Positions 19,631 to 29,857 are shown, counted from the first letter of the stretch. The stretch is DNA of 64,000 bases from Providencia zhijiangensis (GCF_030315915.2 NZ_CP135990.1:868001-932000), one strand, 5' to 3'. Notes: generated by a model from the letters alone, not told the origin. Numbers and translations: made by a program.

Positions 19631-20578
19631 CTATTTTTTCAGGCGGCGCTCGATCGCATCCATCAACATACCAGTGATGGAGATATCAAATGCAGCTTCA
19701 ATTTCACGGGCGCAGGTTGGGCTTGTGACGTTAATTTCAGTCAAGCGATCACCGATAATATCCAGACCCACAAAAATCAGCCCTTTTTCTTTTAAGGTCG
19801 GTGCGACAGCGCGAGCAATCGCCCAGTCACTTTCTGTTAATGGACGGGCTTCACCACGGCCACCGGCTGCGAGGTTTCCTCGGGTTTCCCCTTGTGCAGG
19901 AATACGCGCAAGGCAATATGGCACAGGTTCGCCGTCCACCACCAGCACACGTTTGTCACCGTCTTTGATAGCAGGCAAAAAGTTTTGCGCCATGCAATAA
20001 CGGGAATTGTGCTCGGTTAACGTTTCGATGATAACGCCAACGTTCGGGTCTTCTTTTTTCAAACGGAAAATAGAGGCGCCGCCCATACCGTCCAACGGTT
20101 TAAAAATCACGTCACCGTGTTTTTTATGGAATTCACGCAGTTTTTCAGAGCTACGAGTGACTAAGGTATCTGGTGTTAACTCAGGGAACCATGCCGTAAA
20201 CAGCTTTTCGTTACAGTCACGTAGGCTTTGTGGCTTGTTGACAATCAAGCAGCCCGCTTGTTCTGCGCGCTCAAGAATGTAAGTCGCGTAGATATATTCA
20301 GTATCAAATGGCGGATCTTTACGCATTAAAATGGCGTCAAGGTCGCTCAGGGCGATGTCTTGTTCTGAGTGGAACTCATACCATTTGGTTGGGTTCTCTT
20401 CGACCGTCACAATCTTTGTGGTCGCACGGGCTTCGCCTTGGTGCAGGTACAGGTCGTTCATCTCCATATAATGGATTTCATAACCGCGGCGTGCAGCTTC
20501 CAGCATCATTGCAAAACTGGTGTCTTTCTTGATTTTAATGGATGAAATAGGATCCATTACTATGCCGAGCTTGATCAT
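19631..20578 (-). CDS. gshB: Glutathione synthetase GshB
   Basis: A 315-residue ATP-grasp enzyme that joins gamma-glutamylcysteine and glycine. It begins MIKLGIVMDPISSIKIKKD. The ATP-grasp segments DVIFKPLDGMGGASIFR and VDGEPVPYCLARIPAQGETRGNLAAGG and the C-terminal INVTSPTC are conserved. It follows rsmE by nine bases on the same strand. The first step, gshA, is in this window at 60178-61737. Confidence 0.97.
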   Translation of the reverse strand: MIKLGIVMDPISSIKIKKDTSFAMMLEAARRGYEIHYMEMNDLYLHQGEARATTKIVTVEENPTKWYEFHSEQDIALSDLDAILMRKDPPFDTEYIYATYILERAEQAGCLIVNKPQSLRDCNEKLFTAWFPELTPDTLVTRSSEKLREFHKKHGDVIFKPLDGMGGASIFRLKKEDPNVGVIIETLTEHNSRYCMAQNFLPAIKDGDKRVLVVDGEPVPYCLARIPAQGETRGNLAAGGRGEARPLTESDWAIARAVAPTLKEKGLIFVGLDIIGDRLTEINVTSPTCAREIEAAFDISITGMLMDAIERRLKK

Positions 20579-20587
20579 TTTATCTCC

Positions 20588-21319
20588 TTAACCCAAGTCA
20601 CCTAAACGCACTTGTAATGCCGTTATAGCGGTTAGCGCGGTCGTTTCTGTTCGTAATACTCGTGGCCCTAACAGGATATCAGTAAATTGATAATTGGCTG
20701 TCATGGCAATTTCATCAGCGGATAAGCCGCCTTCTGGGCCTATCAGCAATCTTACGTGCTTTAAATCAGCGGGGAGCGTGTTGATGCTCTCACTTGCCCG
20801 AGGGTGTAAATTAATTTTAAACGCGCCGTCATTTTCTGCACACCACGCTTCAAGGGATTGAACGGGGCGGATTTCAGGGATGCGGTTGCGACCACTTTGT
20901 TCACAGGCGGCAATGGCAATTTTTTGCCACTGTTGTAATTTTTTCTCTAAACGCTCGCCATCAAGGCGTACGCCACAACGTTCTGAAAGTAGTGGCGTGA
21001 TTGTGTTAACACCAAGTTCAACGGATTTTTGAATGGTGAATTCCATTTTTTCACCGCGGGACATCACTTGCCCAAGGTGGATATCTAAGGGGGATTCACG
21101 GTCATCCAATGTGCAGTCTTGGATAGTCACAAACACATTTTTTTTCGTTGCTTCTGTAATTTCAGCGCGGAATGTGTGATTGCTTCCATCAAACAATTCT
21201 AGTTGTTGTCCGGCTGTCATGCGAAGAACTCGACCCACATGGTTGGCTGCATCATCACAAAGCGAAATGGTGGTATTAATTTGAAGTGGCTCTGGGTGAT
21301 AAATGCGTGGAACGCGCAT
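20588..21319 (-). CDS. rsmE: 16S rRNA (uracil1498-N3)-methyltransferase RsmE
   Basis: A 243-residue SPOUT-class methyltransferase that modifies U1498 of 16S rRNA. The N-terminal PUA-like region begins [12 protein letters not shown]. The C-terminal trefoil-knot motifs [14 protein letters not shown] and [18 protein letters not shown] are clear. An aaggaaa ribosome-binding site precedes the start. It is the first gene of the rsmE-gshB pair. Confidence 0.96.
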   Translation of the reverse strand: MRVPRIYHPEPLQINTTISLCDDAANHVGRVLRMTAGQQLELFDGSNHTFRAEITEATKKNVFVTIQDCTLDDRESPLDIHLGQVMSRGEKMEFTIQKSVELGVNTITPLLSERCGVRLDGERLEKKLQQWQKIAIAACEQSGRNRIPEIRPVQSLEAWCAENDGAFKINLHPRASESINTLPADLKHVRLLIGPEGGLSADEIAMTANYQFTDILLGPRVLRTETTALTAITALQVRLGDLG

Positions 21320-21596
21320 GATTTTTCCTTAGTCCAATAATTAAGATAACTGATGCAGGATATGGGGGCAGAATCTCGAAAAACAAGAGGACGGACTGAG
21401 TTTATAACTAAAAAGAGGGATTTTTTAGCTCGTCTGTGCCTTGCATTTCACACTCTCATATCGACGCTAAATTTGTCGATAAAACCGACTCAAAACCACG
21501 AAATTATAGTGTTGGTTTCTGCGTCCAGCACCGTATAGTAAGCCCTGTCTTTGTCTAGTAAACCCATCTTTAGCGCTCATGGAAAAGGAGAACACC

Positions 21597-22274
21597 ATGA
21601 TTGATGCCGTAAATGGATTTTTAATACCTATATCGTTAATCACACTATTGTCCCTCTTGTCATCGTGGCTGACAACTCTGTTACTGAGGGAAATTCCTGC
21701 CCGCTATTTTGATTTACCGAGTATTACCATTAACGTGAATCGGGTATGGATAGATTATTGGATATTGGGTGCGGGGATCGTGCTCCTTGGTTACCCACCT
21801 TCGGTTCTCGCTTTATTATTTCTGTTTTTCAACTTGGTTATCCCATTAGGTTTAATCGACCTAAAAACGGGCTATTTACCGGATGTCCTCAATTATCCGT
21901 TATTGGTTTTTGGCCTGTTATTTCAATGGGGAATGCCAGCGGGAAATTTGTTATCCGCTATTTATGCGCTGCTGTTCAGTTACATTGGGTTAGTGGCTAT
22001 CACGACGTTGGTGGAAAAAATTCGTCGGCGACCGCAAATGGGGAGAGGGGATTTTAAATTAATTGCTGCGTGCGCGACGTGGCTCGGTGTATTCAATCTT
22101 CCCTATTTTCTAGGGCTTGCCGCGAGCTTAGGTTTACTGCATTTTCTTTGGCGCGCATGGCGAGAAAAAAAGGAACGGCGAGGCAAACAGAAATTCGTGC
22201 AGAGCATTCCGTTTGGTCCCGCCATTATTTGCAGTGCCAGTTTTTGGCTGTTGCTTAGCTGGCATCCTAATTAG
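21597..22274 (+). CDS. Lone type IV prepilin peptidase (A24 family), short form
   Basis: A 225-residue polytopic membrane protein with the two aspartate motifs of A24 prepilin peptidases: D88 in LIDLKTGYLPD and D152 in GRGDFKL. It lacks the cytoplasmic N-terminal domain with paired CxxC motifs found in full-length PilD/GspO, so methylation of the processed pilin is not assured. The ATG at 21597 follows aaggag at 21585-21590 and is preferred to the one at 21579. No pilin, secretin or ATPase gene is near. Its 3' end overlaps the convergent DsbA-like gene by eight bases. Confidence 0.85.
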   Translation: MIDAVNGFLIPISLITLLSLLSSWLTTLLLREIPARYFDLPSITINVNRVWIDYWILGAGIVLLGYPPSVLALLFLFFNLVIPLGLIDLKTGYLPDVLNYPLLVFGLLFQWGMPAGNLLSAIYALLFSYIGLVAITTLVEKIRRRPQMGRGDFKLIAACATWLGVFNLPYFLGLAASLGLLHFLWRAWREKKERRGKQKFVQSIPFGPAIICSASFWLLLSWHPN

Positions 22275-22911
22275 CGGCTTTCACCAGTGAGTCTAAAAAT
22301 TGTTGCCATTTTGCTGGTTCGCCAAGATAGTTTTGCAGAGGTACGCGCAGCCATTTGCCTTGCTGTTCGATTAACAGCGTTGGAAAGCCAGATGCACCGG
22401 ATTGGCCGAGTAATTGCTTACTTTGAGCAATATGAGCGTCTGTTTCAGTTTGCGCGCATTGGGCATAATCTTTTTGGAACTGCTCAACATTCAAACCAAT
22501 TTCTTGCGCCACTTCCACTAAGACTTCGGGCTGTTTAATCTGGCGCCCCGAAACGTAATGGGCTTTTTGCAACGCTTTGAGCATTTCAACGCCTTTGCCC
22601 TGTTTTGTTGCGGCCAAAATGGCGGTTTGTGGTGGCGCAGAGTCCATCACCACATTGGGTTGGTGCAGCATTGCGATGTAGTCATCACCAAAAACTTGCC
22701 CCGTCATTGCCGCAATGCGTTTATCTGATTGCAAAATATATTGACGGAATTGGTCGTCAAGATGCAGTCGTGCATTGCCCGCTAACATCCCGCCACCGTG
22801 TAATTCTAAGTGAATGTTTGGGTGATTAGCAGCGATGGCGATTAACGGTGCAGCGGCATAACACCAGCCACAGTAAGGGTCATAAATATAATGTAGGGTA
22901 ATTGTGTTCAT
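22267..22911 (-). CDS. DsbA-family (FrnE-like) thioredoxin-fold oxidoreductase
   Basis: A 214-residue protein of the DsbA/FrnE type. The active site CGWC lies near residue 15 in YDPYCGWCYAAAP, close to the N-terminus and without a signal peptide, so it is predicted to be cytoplasmic. A helical insert follows, and SGASGFPTLLI carries the cis-proline. The substrate is unknown. It converges on the prepilin peptidase with an eight-base overlap of coding ends. The neighbours give no firm functional clue. Confidence 0.85.
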   Translation of the reverse strand: MNTITLHYIYDPYCGWCYAAAPLIAIAANHPNIHLELHGGGMLAGNARLHLDDQFRQYILQSDKRIAAMTGQVFGDDYIAMLHQPNVVMDSAPPQTAILAATKQGKGVEMLKALQKAHYVSGRQIKQPEVLVEVAQEIGLNVEQFQKDYAQCAQTETDAHIAQSKQLLGQSGASGFPTLLIEQQGKWLRVPLQNYLGEPAKWQQFLDSLVKAAN

Positions 22912-23051
22912 GGTTTTTATTCTCTCTAATTCTTTGTTTTATCATTCTATTCGAATCGCTGAAAAGCCAGTTGTTAAAAAAATAAGCTAACGGAAAATAG
23001 CGGGTTAATAGTCGCTATCTCCGTTACAATTAATCTTAGCTTATTAGTGAC

Positions 23052-23924
23052 TTACTGCGGCCACTGCATTTCGCCTTTTACCACTTTAGCGCCTAATTCT
23101 AAGCTGGATTTATCATCCAAGCTTGGGTAGCGAGTTTCCATTTTCTTGATAAGTTCTGCGGAATTTTTACTTTGGCTGTTAGCTTTTTCAAAGTCCGTTA
23201 AATATTTTTGGGTAAAGGTCACGCTTGCCAGATCCATTTTGGATTTGCCCGTAAAGTGCCCCGGAACAACTACACTTGGTTTCAGCGCTTTGATGCTTTC
23301 TAGCGTTTGTTGCCAATCTTGACGTGATTGCTTGGTTTGTGTGTCGGCAACCCAAACGTGGATATTGTCAGAAACAACGACACCCCCGACAACAGCTTTG
23401 AGTGAAGGCACCCAAACGTAGCTTCTGTCTGGTGATGCACCATCTAACCCTTTAATTTCTAACGTTTCACCATCCACGGTAAAGCGGTTGGTTTTGATAA
23501 CTTCAGGCACCACAACTTTGCTTGGTGCTTCATTTTTTAAGACGCCGCCCCAGTAAGCCAGTTTGCCATCTTTAGTGGCGTTAATCGCATCAACGGTTTG
23601 TTGAGTCGCAACCACTTTGGCATCAGGGAAGGCTTTAGTTAGCGTTTCTAAACCAAAATAGTAGTCTGGGTCAGAGTGGCTGATATAAATAGTAGTCAGC
23701 TTTTTATCCAGCTTTTTGATTTTATCGACCAGCTGCTGGGCATCATTGTTTTGGAATTGTGCATCAATTAAAACCACTTCTTTATCGCCACTGATAATTT
23801 CAGAAGAGACAGGGAACACACTGTTATTACCCGGGTTATAAACATCTAAAGTTAAGTTAGCAGCTTGAGCAAAATGCGTGGCAGTAGCAAAGGCGGTTGC
23901 AGTTAATACAGTCGATAATTTCAT
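23052..23924 (-). CDS. Exported metallo-beta-lactamase-fold protein with altered metal motif
   Basis: A 290-residue protein with a signal peptide (MKLSTVLTATAFATATHFAQA) followed by an MBL-fold domain: SSEIISGDKEVVLIDAQ strand, metal loop ISHSDPDYYFG, and VVVPGHFTGKS. The usual HxHxDH motif reads H83-S-D85-P-D87-Y88, so two canonical histidines are replaced. This variant is seen in some MBL hydrolases whose substrates are unknown. An aggataag ribosome-binding site precedes the ATG. It diverges from a LysR-type regulator 140 bases away, which may control it. Confidence 0.85.
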   Translation of the reverse strand: MKLSTVLTATAFATATHFAQAANLTLDVYNPGNNSVFPVSSEIISGDKEVVLIDAQFQNNDAQQLVDKIKKLDKKLTTIYISHSDPDYYFGLETLTKAFPDAKVVATQQTVDAINATKDGKLAYWGGVLKNEAPSKVVVPEVIKTNRFTVDGETLEIKGLDGASPDRSYVWVPSLKAVVGGVVVSDNIHVWVADTQTKQSRQDWQQTLESIKALKPSVVVPGHFTGKSKMDLASVTFTQKYLTDFEKANSQSKNSAELIKKMETRYPSLDDKSSLELGAKVVKGEMQWPQ

Positions 23925-23997
23925 TTTCTTATCCTAATGTTAAGTCATCTAATGTTCAGTCATGTTGTGTGCCTGATTTGGCTTGGTGTGTATATTA

Positions 23998-24007
23998 AAT
24001 TGCAATT
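23998..24007. promoter_or_regulatory. Candidate LysR-type operator in MBL/LysR divergent region
   Basis: The perfect ten-base palindrome aattgcaatt lies in the 140-base spacer between the divergent MBL and LysR genes. Its position suits a LysR-type operator, but short AT-rich palindromes are common by chance. Confidence 0.3.
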
Positions 24008-24064
24008 AAGGTAAGAAAAACGCCATAATCAGGTCATCTTTGTTGCATAAATCGGTCAAATAAT

Positions 24065-24979
24065 ATGGATAGACTCAAAGCGGTGCAGGTGTTTATTACT
24101 ATTGTAGAACAAGGTAGCCTCAGCGGTGCGGCAGATAAATTGGATATGTCCCGTGCAATGGTGACGCGCTATTTGGCTGAAATGGAACAGTGGGCAGGGG
24201 TACGCTTGCTTAACCGTACCACGCGGCGCTTAAGTTTAACGTCAGCGGGGGAAGGGGTTTATCAGCAATCATTGCAGCTAAATGCTATTTCTTTAAGCGT
24301 TCCGGTTGAGCAAAAGCACGATACGAAAGAGTTAGCGGGGTTGGTGCGCATTAGCTGCTCCCAATCTATCGCTCAAAGTGCATTGTCTCTTGCCATTTCT
24401 GAGTTTTTGCAGATGTATCCCAATATGATGATTGATATGCAGATCTCGAATAAATCGGTGAATTTAATCGAGGAACGTATCGATCTGGCTATCCGTATCA
24501 CCAATCAGTTAGAGCCGAATTTAATTGCCAAGCCGCTATCGACCTGCCATTCCGTGATTTGTGCTTCGCCGAAGTTTCTACAAGGTAAAAATTTACCCAC
24601 CAAACCCGAAGATTTGGCTCTGATGGAGTGCCTAACTTACAGTTTTTTTGGGCGTAGCATGTGGAACTTTGAAAAAGAGGGAGAAACTTCGACGGTGCTG
24701 GTGGATGGTCGACTCAGCGCCAATGAATCCGTATTTTTAATGGAAGCAACATTAAATGGCGCGGGTATCGCGATGCAGCCTTACTATTCTGTTGCGAGCT
24801 ATTTGCAATCGGGGGAGTTGGTTCAGTTGTTACCGGATTACACGCCGATGCCCCTTGGTATTTATGGGGTCTATACCAGCCGGCAGCATATGCCAACGCC
24901 ATTACGTGCGGTGATCGATTTCCTTGCCAACTGGTTTAAAACATCCTCTCACTGGCTCTCATTGATGTCGCAGCGCTAA
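24065..24979 (+). CDS. LysR-family transcriptional regulator
   Basis: A 304-residue LTTR. The N-terminal winged helix begins MDRLKAVQVFITIVEQGSLSGAADKLDMSRAMV and continues with RLLNRTTRRLSLTSAGE, and a periplasmic-binding-protein-like effector domain follows (IDLAIRI, VICASPKFL). By sequence character it resembles the large CrgA/DsdC-like group whose members often regulate the divergently placed gene, here the MBL protein. The upstream ribosome-binding site is weak. The last 21 bases overlap the convergent lysR. Confidence 0.88.
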   Translation: MDRLKAVQVFITIVEQGSLSGAADKLDMSRAMVTRYLAEMEQWAGVRLLNRTTRRLSLTSAGEGVYQQSLQLNAISLSVPVEQKHDTKELAGLVRISCSQSIAQSALSLAISEFLQMYPNMMIDMQISNKSVNLIEERIDLAIRITNQLEPNLIAKPLSTCHSVICASPKFLQGKNLPTKPEDLALMECLTYSFFGRSMWNFEKEGETSTVLVDGRLSANESVFLMEATLNGAGIAMQPYYSVASYLQSGELVQLLPDYTPMPLGIYGVYTSRQHMPTPLRAVIDFLANWFKTSSHWLSLMSQR

Positions 24980-25894
24980 GGCGAGATCATGCTCTATTTG
25001 CGTAAAGGTTCGTTGCAAATGTTCAGTAAAAATATGGGTGACCTGCGAAGATGGGCGGTGATTCGGCGTAATTAAGCTAACGGTAAATGGAATAGAAAAA
25101 CTAAGTGGACGGATCACCAGCTTGCCTGCTGATTGTTGATAAAAATCCAATGCAGTCAGTGGGTTGACGATAGAAACTCCAATTCCTTTCAAGGTCATGG
25201 CGCAAATAGAGGAAGCGGAGTGGGTTTCCATTACCATTTTGCGCTCCACTTGATGCTCGGCAAAGATGGTATCAATGATTTGCCGATAGCTATCTGTGAG
25301 AGACAGGCTAATAAAACGCTGTTGATGAAAATCTTGTGGAGTGAGGACTTTTTTCTGTTCGAAAGGGTGCCCAATGGGCAGCACGCAAACTTCATTTAAT
25401 GAACCCAATGTCAGTTGTTCCGTGCCCGGAGGGGTTTGTAAGTGCTCAGTTAACCCCACATCATAACGCTGGGCGGATAGCCACTCTTCTAGTACGGGGG
25501 ATTCTTGAGGGATCACTGTTAAATTCACATCTGGGTAATTTTCCATAAAGGCTTGGCAAACTTGTGGTAGCAAAGATTGTGCGAAAGCCGGTAAGCAGGC
25601 AATGGAAATTTGAGCGTGTTCAAAGCGGCGAATAGTTTCTGCAGAGTTGCGAATACGCTCCAAGCCATAATAGGAGTGTTCGACTTCTTCATGAAAACGC
25701 AAGCCTTGCGCCGTGGGGTGTAAGCGACCTTTGACCCTATCGAATAATTTAAACTGTAATAAATGCTCGAGTCGCGCCAGTTCTCGGCTGATGGTTGGCT
25801 GAGAGGTATTTAGTAATGCAGCCGCCTCCGTGAGATTGGGGGTGGTCATTACCGCACGAAAAATTTCAATATGTCGCCAAGAAATTGCCTGCAT
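24959..25894 (-). CDS. lysR: LysR, activator of lysA
   Basis: A 311-residue LysR-type regulator closely resembling E. coli LysR along its length (HIEIFRAVMTTPNLTEAAALLNTSQPTISRELARLE; CLPAFAQSLLPQVC; ETHSASSICAM; PFTVSLITPNHRPSS). It is divergent from lysA with a 123-base gap, as in E. coli, where it activates lysA in response to diaminopimelate and is repressed by lysine. Its C-terminal codons overlap the neighbouring LysR-type gene by 21 bases. Confidence 0.95.
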   Translation of the reverse strand: MQAISWRHIEIFRAVMTTPNLTEAAALLNTSQPTISRELARLEHLLQFKLFDRVKGRLHPTAQGLRFHEEVEHSYYGLERIRNSAETIRRFEHAQISIACLPAFAQSLLPQVCQAFMENYPDVNLTVIPQESPVLEEWLSAQRYDVGLTEHLQTPPGTEQLTLGSLNEVCVLPIGHPFEQKKVLTPQDFHQQRFISLSLTDSYRQIIDTIFAEHQVERKMVMETHSASSICAMTLKGIGVSIVNPLTALDFYQQSAGKLVIRPLSFSIPFTVSLITPNHRPSSQVTHIFTEHLQRTFTQIEHDLALALRHQ

Positions 25895-26017
25895 GATTGC
25901 TCCTTTCGCATTTCTATATCAGATATGAATAGACTTTAGCAAAAAGGATATTTTTTTTCCCATCTTATTCGTCTAATAATCGAGCTCACTATAATAAAAC
26001 TTGCCAACGAGGTTCTG

Positions 26018-27277
26018 ATGACCACATTCACCAACACCACCAGCCAGTATCTAACTCCTGAGCATTTGCGTGCGCTGCCTGCGCAGTTTGGTACGCCAGT
26101 CTGGGTTTATGATAGTGAAGTGATTATTGACCGTATTGAACAATTGAAAGTGTTCGATACCGTTCGTTTTGCTCAAAAAGCTTGTTCCAACATTCATATT
26201 TTACGTTTGATGCGTGAGCAGGGCGTGAAAGTGGATTCGGTGTCATTGGGTGAAATTGAGCGTGCGTTAGTGGCGGGTTTTCAGCCAGGTCGTGAAAAGT
26301 CGGAAATCGTATTTACGGCGGATGTGTTAGATCCAGCCACGTTGCTGAAAGTGACAGAGTTAGATATTCCGGTGAATGCGGGCTCTATCGATATGCTGCA
26401 ACAGATTGGTGAGCATAAAGCTGGCCACCCCGTTTGGCTACGTATTAATCCGGGTTTTGGGCATGGTCATAGCCAAAAAACCAATACGGGTGGAGAGAAC
26501 AGCAAGCACGGAATTTGGCACCAAGATTTACCGGAAGCATTAGCGAAAATCCAGCAGTACAACCTGAAGTTAGTGGGTATTCACATGCACATTGGCTCCG
26601 GTGTTGACTATCAGCATCTTGCCAATGTGTGTGATTCCATGGTGGAACTGGTGATGTCTGCGGGCGTGAATATTGAGGCTATTTCGGCGGGTGGTGGTTT
26701 ATCAACGCCTTATCGTGAGCACGATGAAATCATTGATGTTCAGCACTATTACAGCCTGTGGGATAACGCGCGTCAGCGTATCGCGCAGCACTTAGGTCAC
26801 TCTATTGAATTAGAAATTGAGCCGGGGCGCTATTTAGTGGCGGAGTCGGGTGTTTTATTGGCACAAGTGCGTGCAGTTAAAGATATGGGCAGCCGCCATT
26901 ATGTGCTGGTGGATAGCGGTTTTAACGATTTAATGCGTCCTGCGATGTATGGCAGTTATCACCATATTTCGGTATTGCCTGCAGACGGCAGCAGCGTTGA
27001 GCATCAGCCATTAAAAGAGACCATTGTGGCGGGGCCATTGTGTGAATCTGGAGATGTATTTACCCAGCTAGAAGGCGGGATGGTGGAAACTCGATTACTG
27101 CCTGCTGTGAATGTGGGGGATTATTTGGTTTTTCATGATACAGGGGCTTACGGCGCGTCGATGTCGTCGAATTATAATAGCCGCCCATTGCTGCCTGAAG
27201 TGTTGTTTATTGCAGGTATTCCGACACTTATTCGTCGCCGTCAAACTATTCAAGAGCTATTAGCCTTGGAACTGTAA
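26018..27277 (+). CDS. lysA: Diaminopimelate decarboxylase LysA
   Basis: A 419-residue PLP-dependent fold III decarboxylase that makes lysine from meso-diaminopimelate. The PLP-lysine segment FAQKACSNIHILRLM, the HMHIGSG motif, the phosphate-binding SAGGGLSTPY and the substrate-binding GPLCESGDV are present. A gaggttctg ribosome-binding site precedes the ATG. It is divergent from lysR and ends at a strong bidirectional terminator shared with fadE. Confidence 0.97.
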   Translation: MTTFTNTTSQYLTPEHLRALPAQFGTPVWVYDSEVIIDRIEQLKVFDTVRFAQKACSNIHILRLMREQGVKVDSVSLGEIERALVAGFQPGREKSEIVFTADVLDPATLLKVTELDIPVNAGSIDMLQQIGEHKAGHPVWLRINPGFGHGHSQKTNTGGENSKHGIWHQDLPEALAKIQQYNLKLVGIHMHIGSGVDYQHLANVCDSMVELVMSAGVNIEAISAGGGLSTPYREHDEIIDVQHYYSLWDNARQRIAQHLGHSIELEIEPGRYLVAESGVLLAQVRAVKDMGSRHYVLVDSGFNDLMRPAMYGSYHHISVLPADGSSVEHQPLKETIVAGPLCESGDVFTQLEGGMVETRLLPAVNVGDYLVFHDTGAYGASMSSNYNSRPLLPEVLFIAGIPTLIRRRQTIQELLALEL

Positions 27278-27303
27278 ATTAATTCATACTAATAGATGAA
27301 CAT

Positions 27304-27340
27304 AAAACAACAAGGGAGCCAATGGCTCCCTTGTTGTTTT
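27304..27340. terminator. Bidirectional terminator between lysA and fadE
   Basis: The 17-base perfect inverted repeat aaaacaacaagggagcc/ggctcccttgttgtttt surrounds a three-base centre. A and T runs at its ends allow it to stop both converging genes. Confidence 0.95.
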
Positions 27341-27391
27341 AGTACAGTGATAGCTTTTAGTACGGTGACAATTTTTAGCGTGTTAGATTAA

Positions 27392-29857
27392 TTATGCCGC
27401 TTTTTTCTTTTTCGACTGAGATTCATCCTCTGACTCAGTGTGTGGCTTTTTTGATGGGATCACACCTAAATCAGCGAAATCAAACTCGTCGACATTAATC
27501 GTACGTAAGCGGCTGGCTTCGGCTTTACGTAAAATATCGGCTTCTTCTTGGGTGATAATGTTTTCTGGCAACATTTGGTCAGCTAACTTATCCAAACGCG
27601 TGAAGCTGAATTTACGCTCTTTTAAGCGGCAAATACGTTCGAAAATTGGCTCTGCAGCAATGATGTCATACAGTGCTTGGTTCACTAAACCGTGCGGGTT
27701 GTTCTCCATAGGGGTTAGGAATTGACCACGTCCAATTCTGTCGCGTGTTTCTGATGGCTCCATCATCAGCTGTGCTAGCTTGTGATCCAGTCGGTCAGAT
27801 GGCATTGACATTGCACGACCTGTCGGGAACAGGACAATGCGTAATGCGCCAGCAATAAAGCGATTTGGGAAGTTTTTCAGTAAATCATCCATCGCTTTTT
27901 CTGATTGATACAGACAATCTTCAACGGCCCATTTCACCAGTGGTAAATCCGCTTTTTGGCGACCTTCATCTTCATAACGTTTCAAGGTTGCAGAAGCAAG
28001 ATACAGATGGCTCAGAATATCCCCAAGACGAGCGGAGATTCGTTCACGACGTTTTAAGCTACCACCTAGAACGCCCATCGACACATCAGAGAGCAGGGCT
28101 AAGTTAGCACTTTGGCGGTTAAGCATTTGGTAATAACGGCGAGTTTCGTCTTTAGTTGGTGCGCTGCTACCGCGTCCATTGGTTAAACCTAACCAGAAAC
28201 TACGACATTTGTTGCTGATCACATGACCAATATGACCGAATACTGCTTTATCAAATTTGTTCAGGTTATTGTCTTGGGCTGCTGCCATTTCATCAAGCAC
28301 ATAAGGATGGCAACGGATGGCGCCTTGTCCAAAGATAATCATGCTACGAGTCAGAATATTGGCACCTTCAACGGTAATGGCGATAGGTGCACCTTGGTAG
28401 GATCTGGCAACGAAGTTGGAACTTCCTAAGCAGATGCCTTTACCACCCGTGATATCCATCGCATCGATAATTGAGCGTTGACCACGGTGAGTACAGTGAT
28501 ATTTCACAATGGCGGAGAGCACCGCTGGCTTTTCGCCCAGCATAATGCCAGATGTAATTAAGGTGGCTGCGGCATCCATTAAATAGGCGTTACCAGCAAT
28601 ACGGGCTAAAGGCTCTTCAATACCTTCCATTTTTCCTATAGGAAGTTTGAACTGACGACGAATATAAGCATAAGCCCCTGTTGCCATTGCTACACTCTTC
28701 AAGCTACCTGTTGAGTTGGATGGTAAGGTGATCCCGCGTCCAACAGACAGGCATTCCACCAGCATTCTCCAACCTTGACCTGCCATTTGTGGGCCACCGA
28801 TGATGTAATCGATAGGCACGAAAATATCTTTTCCGCGGGTTGGGCCATTCATAAATGGAATGTTCAGCGGAAAGTGGCGGTGACCAATCTCAACACCAGG
28901 GGTGTTTGTTGGGATTAATGCACAAGTAATACCGAGGTTTTTCTCGCCGCCCAGTAGTTTCTCTGGGTCAGTTAATTTAAAGGCTAAGCCTAATACCGTC
29001 GCGATTGGCGCAAGGGTAATGTAGCGTTTGTTCCAAGTCAGGCGCATACCTAAGACTTGTTCACCTTGCCACTCGCCCATGCAAACAACGCCGGCATCAG
29101 GAATCGCTCCAGCATCAGAGCCTGCTTCTGGACTGGTTAATGCAAAACAAGGGATCTCTTCACCAGTAGCTAAGCCCGGTAAATAACGATTTTTTTGCTC
29201 ATCCGTACCGTAATGTTGCAGTAATTCACCTGGGCCTAATGAGTTTGGAACACCCACCGTGATAGCAAGGATACCGGAAACTCCCGCTAATTTTTGTAGG
29301 ACTTGAGATTGCGCGTACGCAGAAAATTCTAATCCGCCATACTCTTTTTTGATGATCATCGCGAAGAAGCGGTGATCGCGTAGGTATTGCCAGACTTCTG
29401 GCGGTAAATCTGCGAGTTCATGACTGACTTCAAAGTCGTTCACCATGCCACAAACAGTTTCCACTGGGCCATCAATAAAAGCTTGTTCTTCAGCGGTGAG
29501 TTGTGGTTTTGGGTAATTATGAAGTTTGTTCCAATTTGGCGCCCCACGGAACAGGTCACCTTCCCACCAAGTGGTTCCAGCATCAATCGCTTCTTTTTCT
29601 GTGCTAGACATCGGTGGCATCACTTTCTGGAACATGGTCATCGCTTTTGATGAAAACAGAGATTGGCGAATTGGTGTGATGACAAATGGTAATAAAACCA
29701 GAGCGACGGGTAACAGCATCCAGTAGCTCCAGACACTAGCAGCACCCATGGCTGCGGTATAAGCCAGTAATATAACGGTGCTCAGAATGAGTGAGCTTTT
29801 GTGGTAGCTCAGCACGCCGATTAACGCAATAAATAAAACAATACTGAGAAGGATCAT
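27392..29857 (-). CDS. fadE: Acyl-CoA dehydrogenase FadE
   Basis: An 821-residue inner-membrane-associated acyl-CoA dehydrogenase for the first step of fatty-acid beta-oxidation, close to the 814 of E. coli. Two or three hydrophobic segments form the first 65 residues. The dehydrogenase core contains [16 protein letters not shown] and the catalytic-region [11 protein letters not shown]. The C-terminal tail is lysine-rich ([10 protein letters not shown]). A FadR-like operator lies just upstream. It is divergent from gmhA. Confidence 0.96.
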   Translation of the reverse strand: MILLSIVLFIALIGVLSYHKSSLILSTVILLAYTAAMGAASVWSYWMLLPVALVLLPFVITPIRQSLFSSKAMTMFQKVMPPMSSTEKEAIDAGTTWWEGDLFRGAPNWNKLHNYPKPQLTAEEQAFIDGPVETVCGMVNDFEVSHELADLPPEVWQYLRDHRFFAMIIKKEYGGLEFSAYAQSQVLQKLAGVSGILAITVGVPNSLGPGELLQHYGTDEQKNRYLPGLATGEEIPCFALTSPEAGSDAGAIPDAGVVCMGEWQGEQVLGMRLTWNKRYITLAPIATVLGLAFKLTDPEKLLGGEKNLGITCALIPTNTPGVEIGHRHFPLNIPFMNGPTRGKDIFVPIDYIIGGPQMAGQGWRMLVECLSVGRGITLPSNSTGSLKSVAMATGAYAYIRRQFKLPIGKMEGIEEPLARIAGNAYLMDAAATLITSGIMLGEKPAVLSAIVKYHCTHRGQRSIIDAMDITGGKGICLGSSNFVARSYQGAPIAITVEGANILTRSMIIFGQGAIRCHPYVLDEMAAAQDNNLNKFDKAVFGHIGHVISNKCRSFWLGLTNGRGSSAPTKDETRRYYQMLNRQSANLALLSDVSMGVLGGSLKRRERISARLGDILSHLYLASATLKRYEDEGRQKADLPLVKWAVEDCLYQSEKAMDDLLKNFPNRFIAGALRIVLFPTGRAMSMPSDRLDHKLAQLMMEPSETRDRIGRGQFLTPMENNPHGLVNQALYDIIAAEPIFERICRLKERKFSFTRLDKLADQMLPENIITQEEADILRKAEASRLRTINVDEFDFADLGVIPSKKPHTESEDESQSKKKKAA

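Noticed and set aside
21320..21596. Possible small gene or regulatory RNA between rsmE and the prepilin peptidase
   Set aside because: Only a short frame without a ribosome-binding site and no stable hairpin with a terminator was visible.
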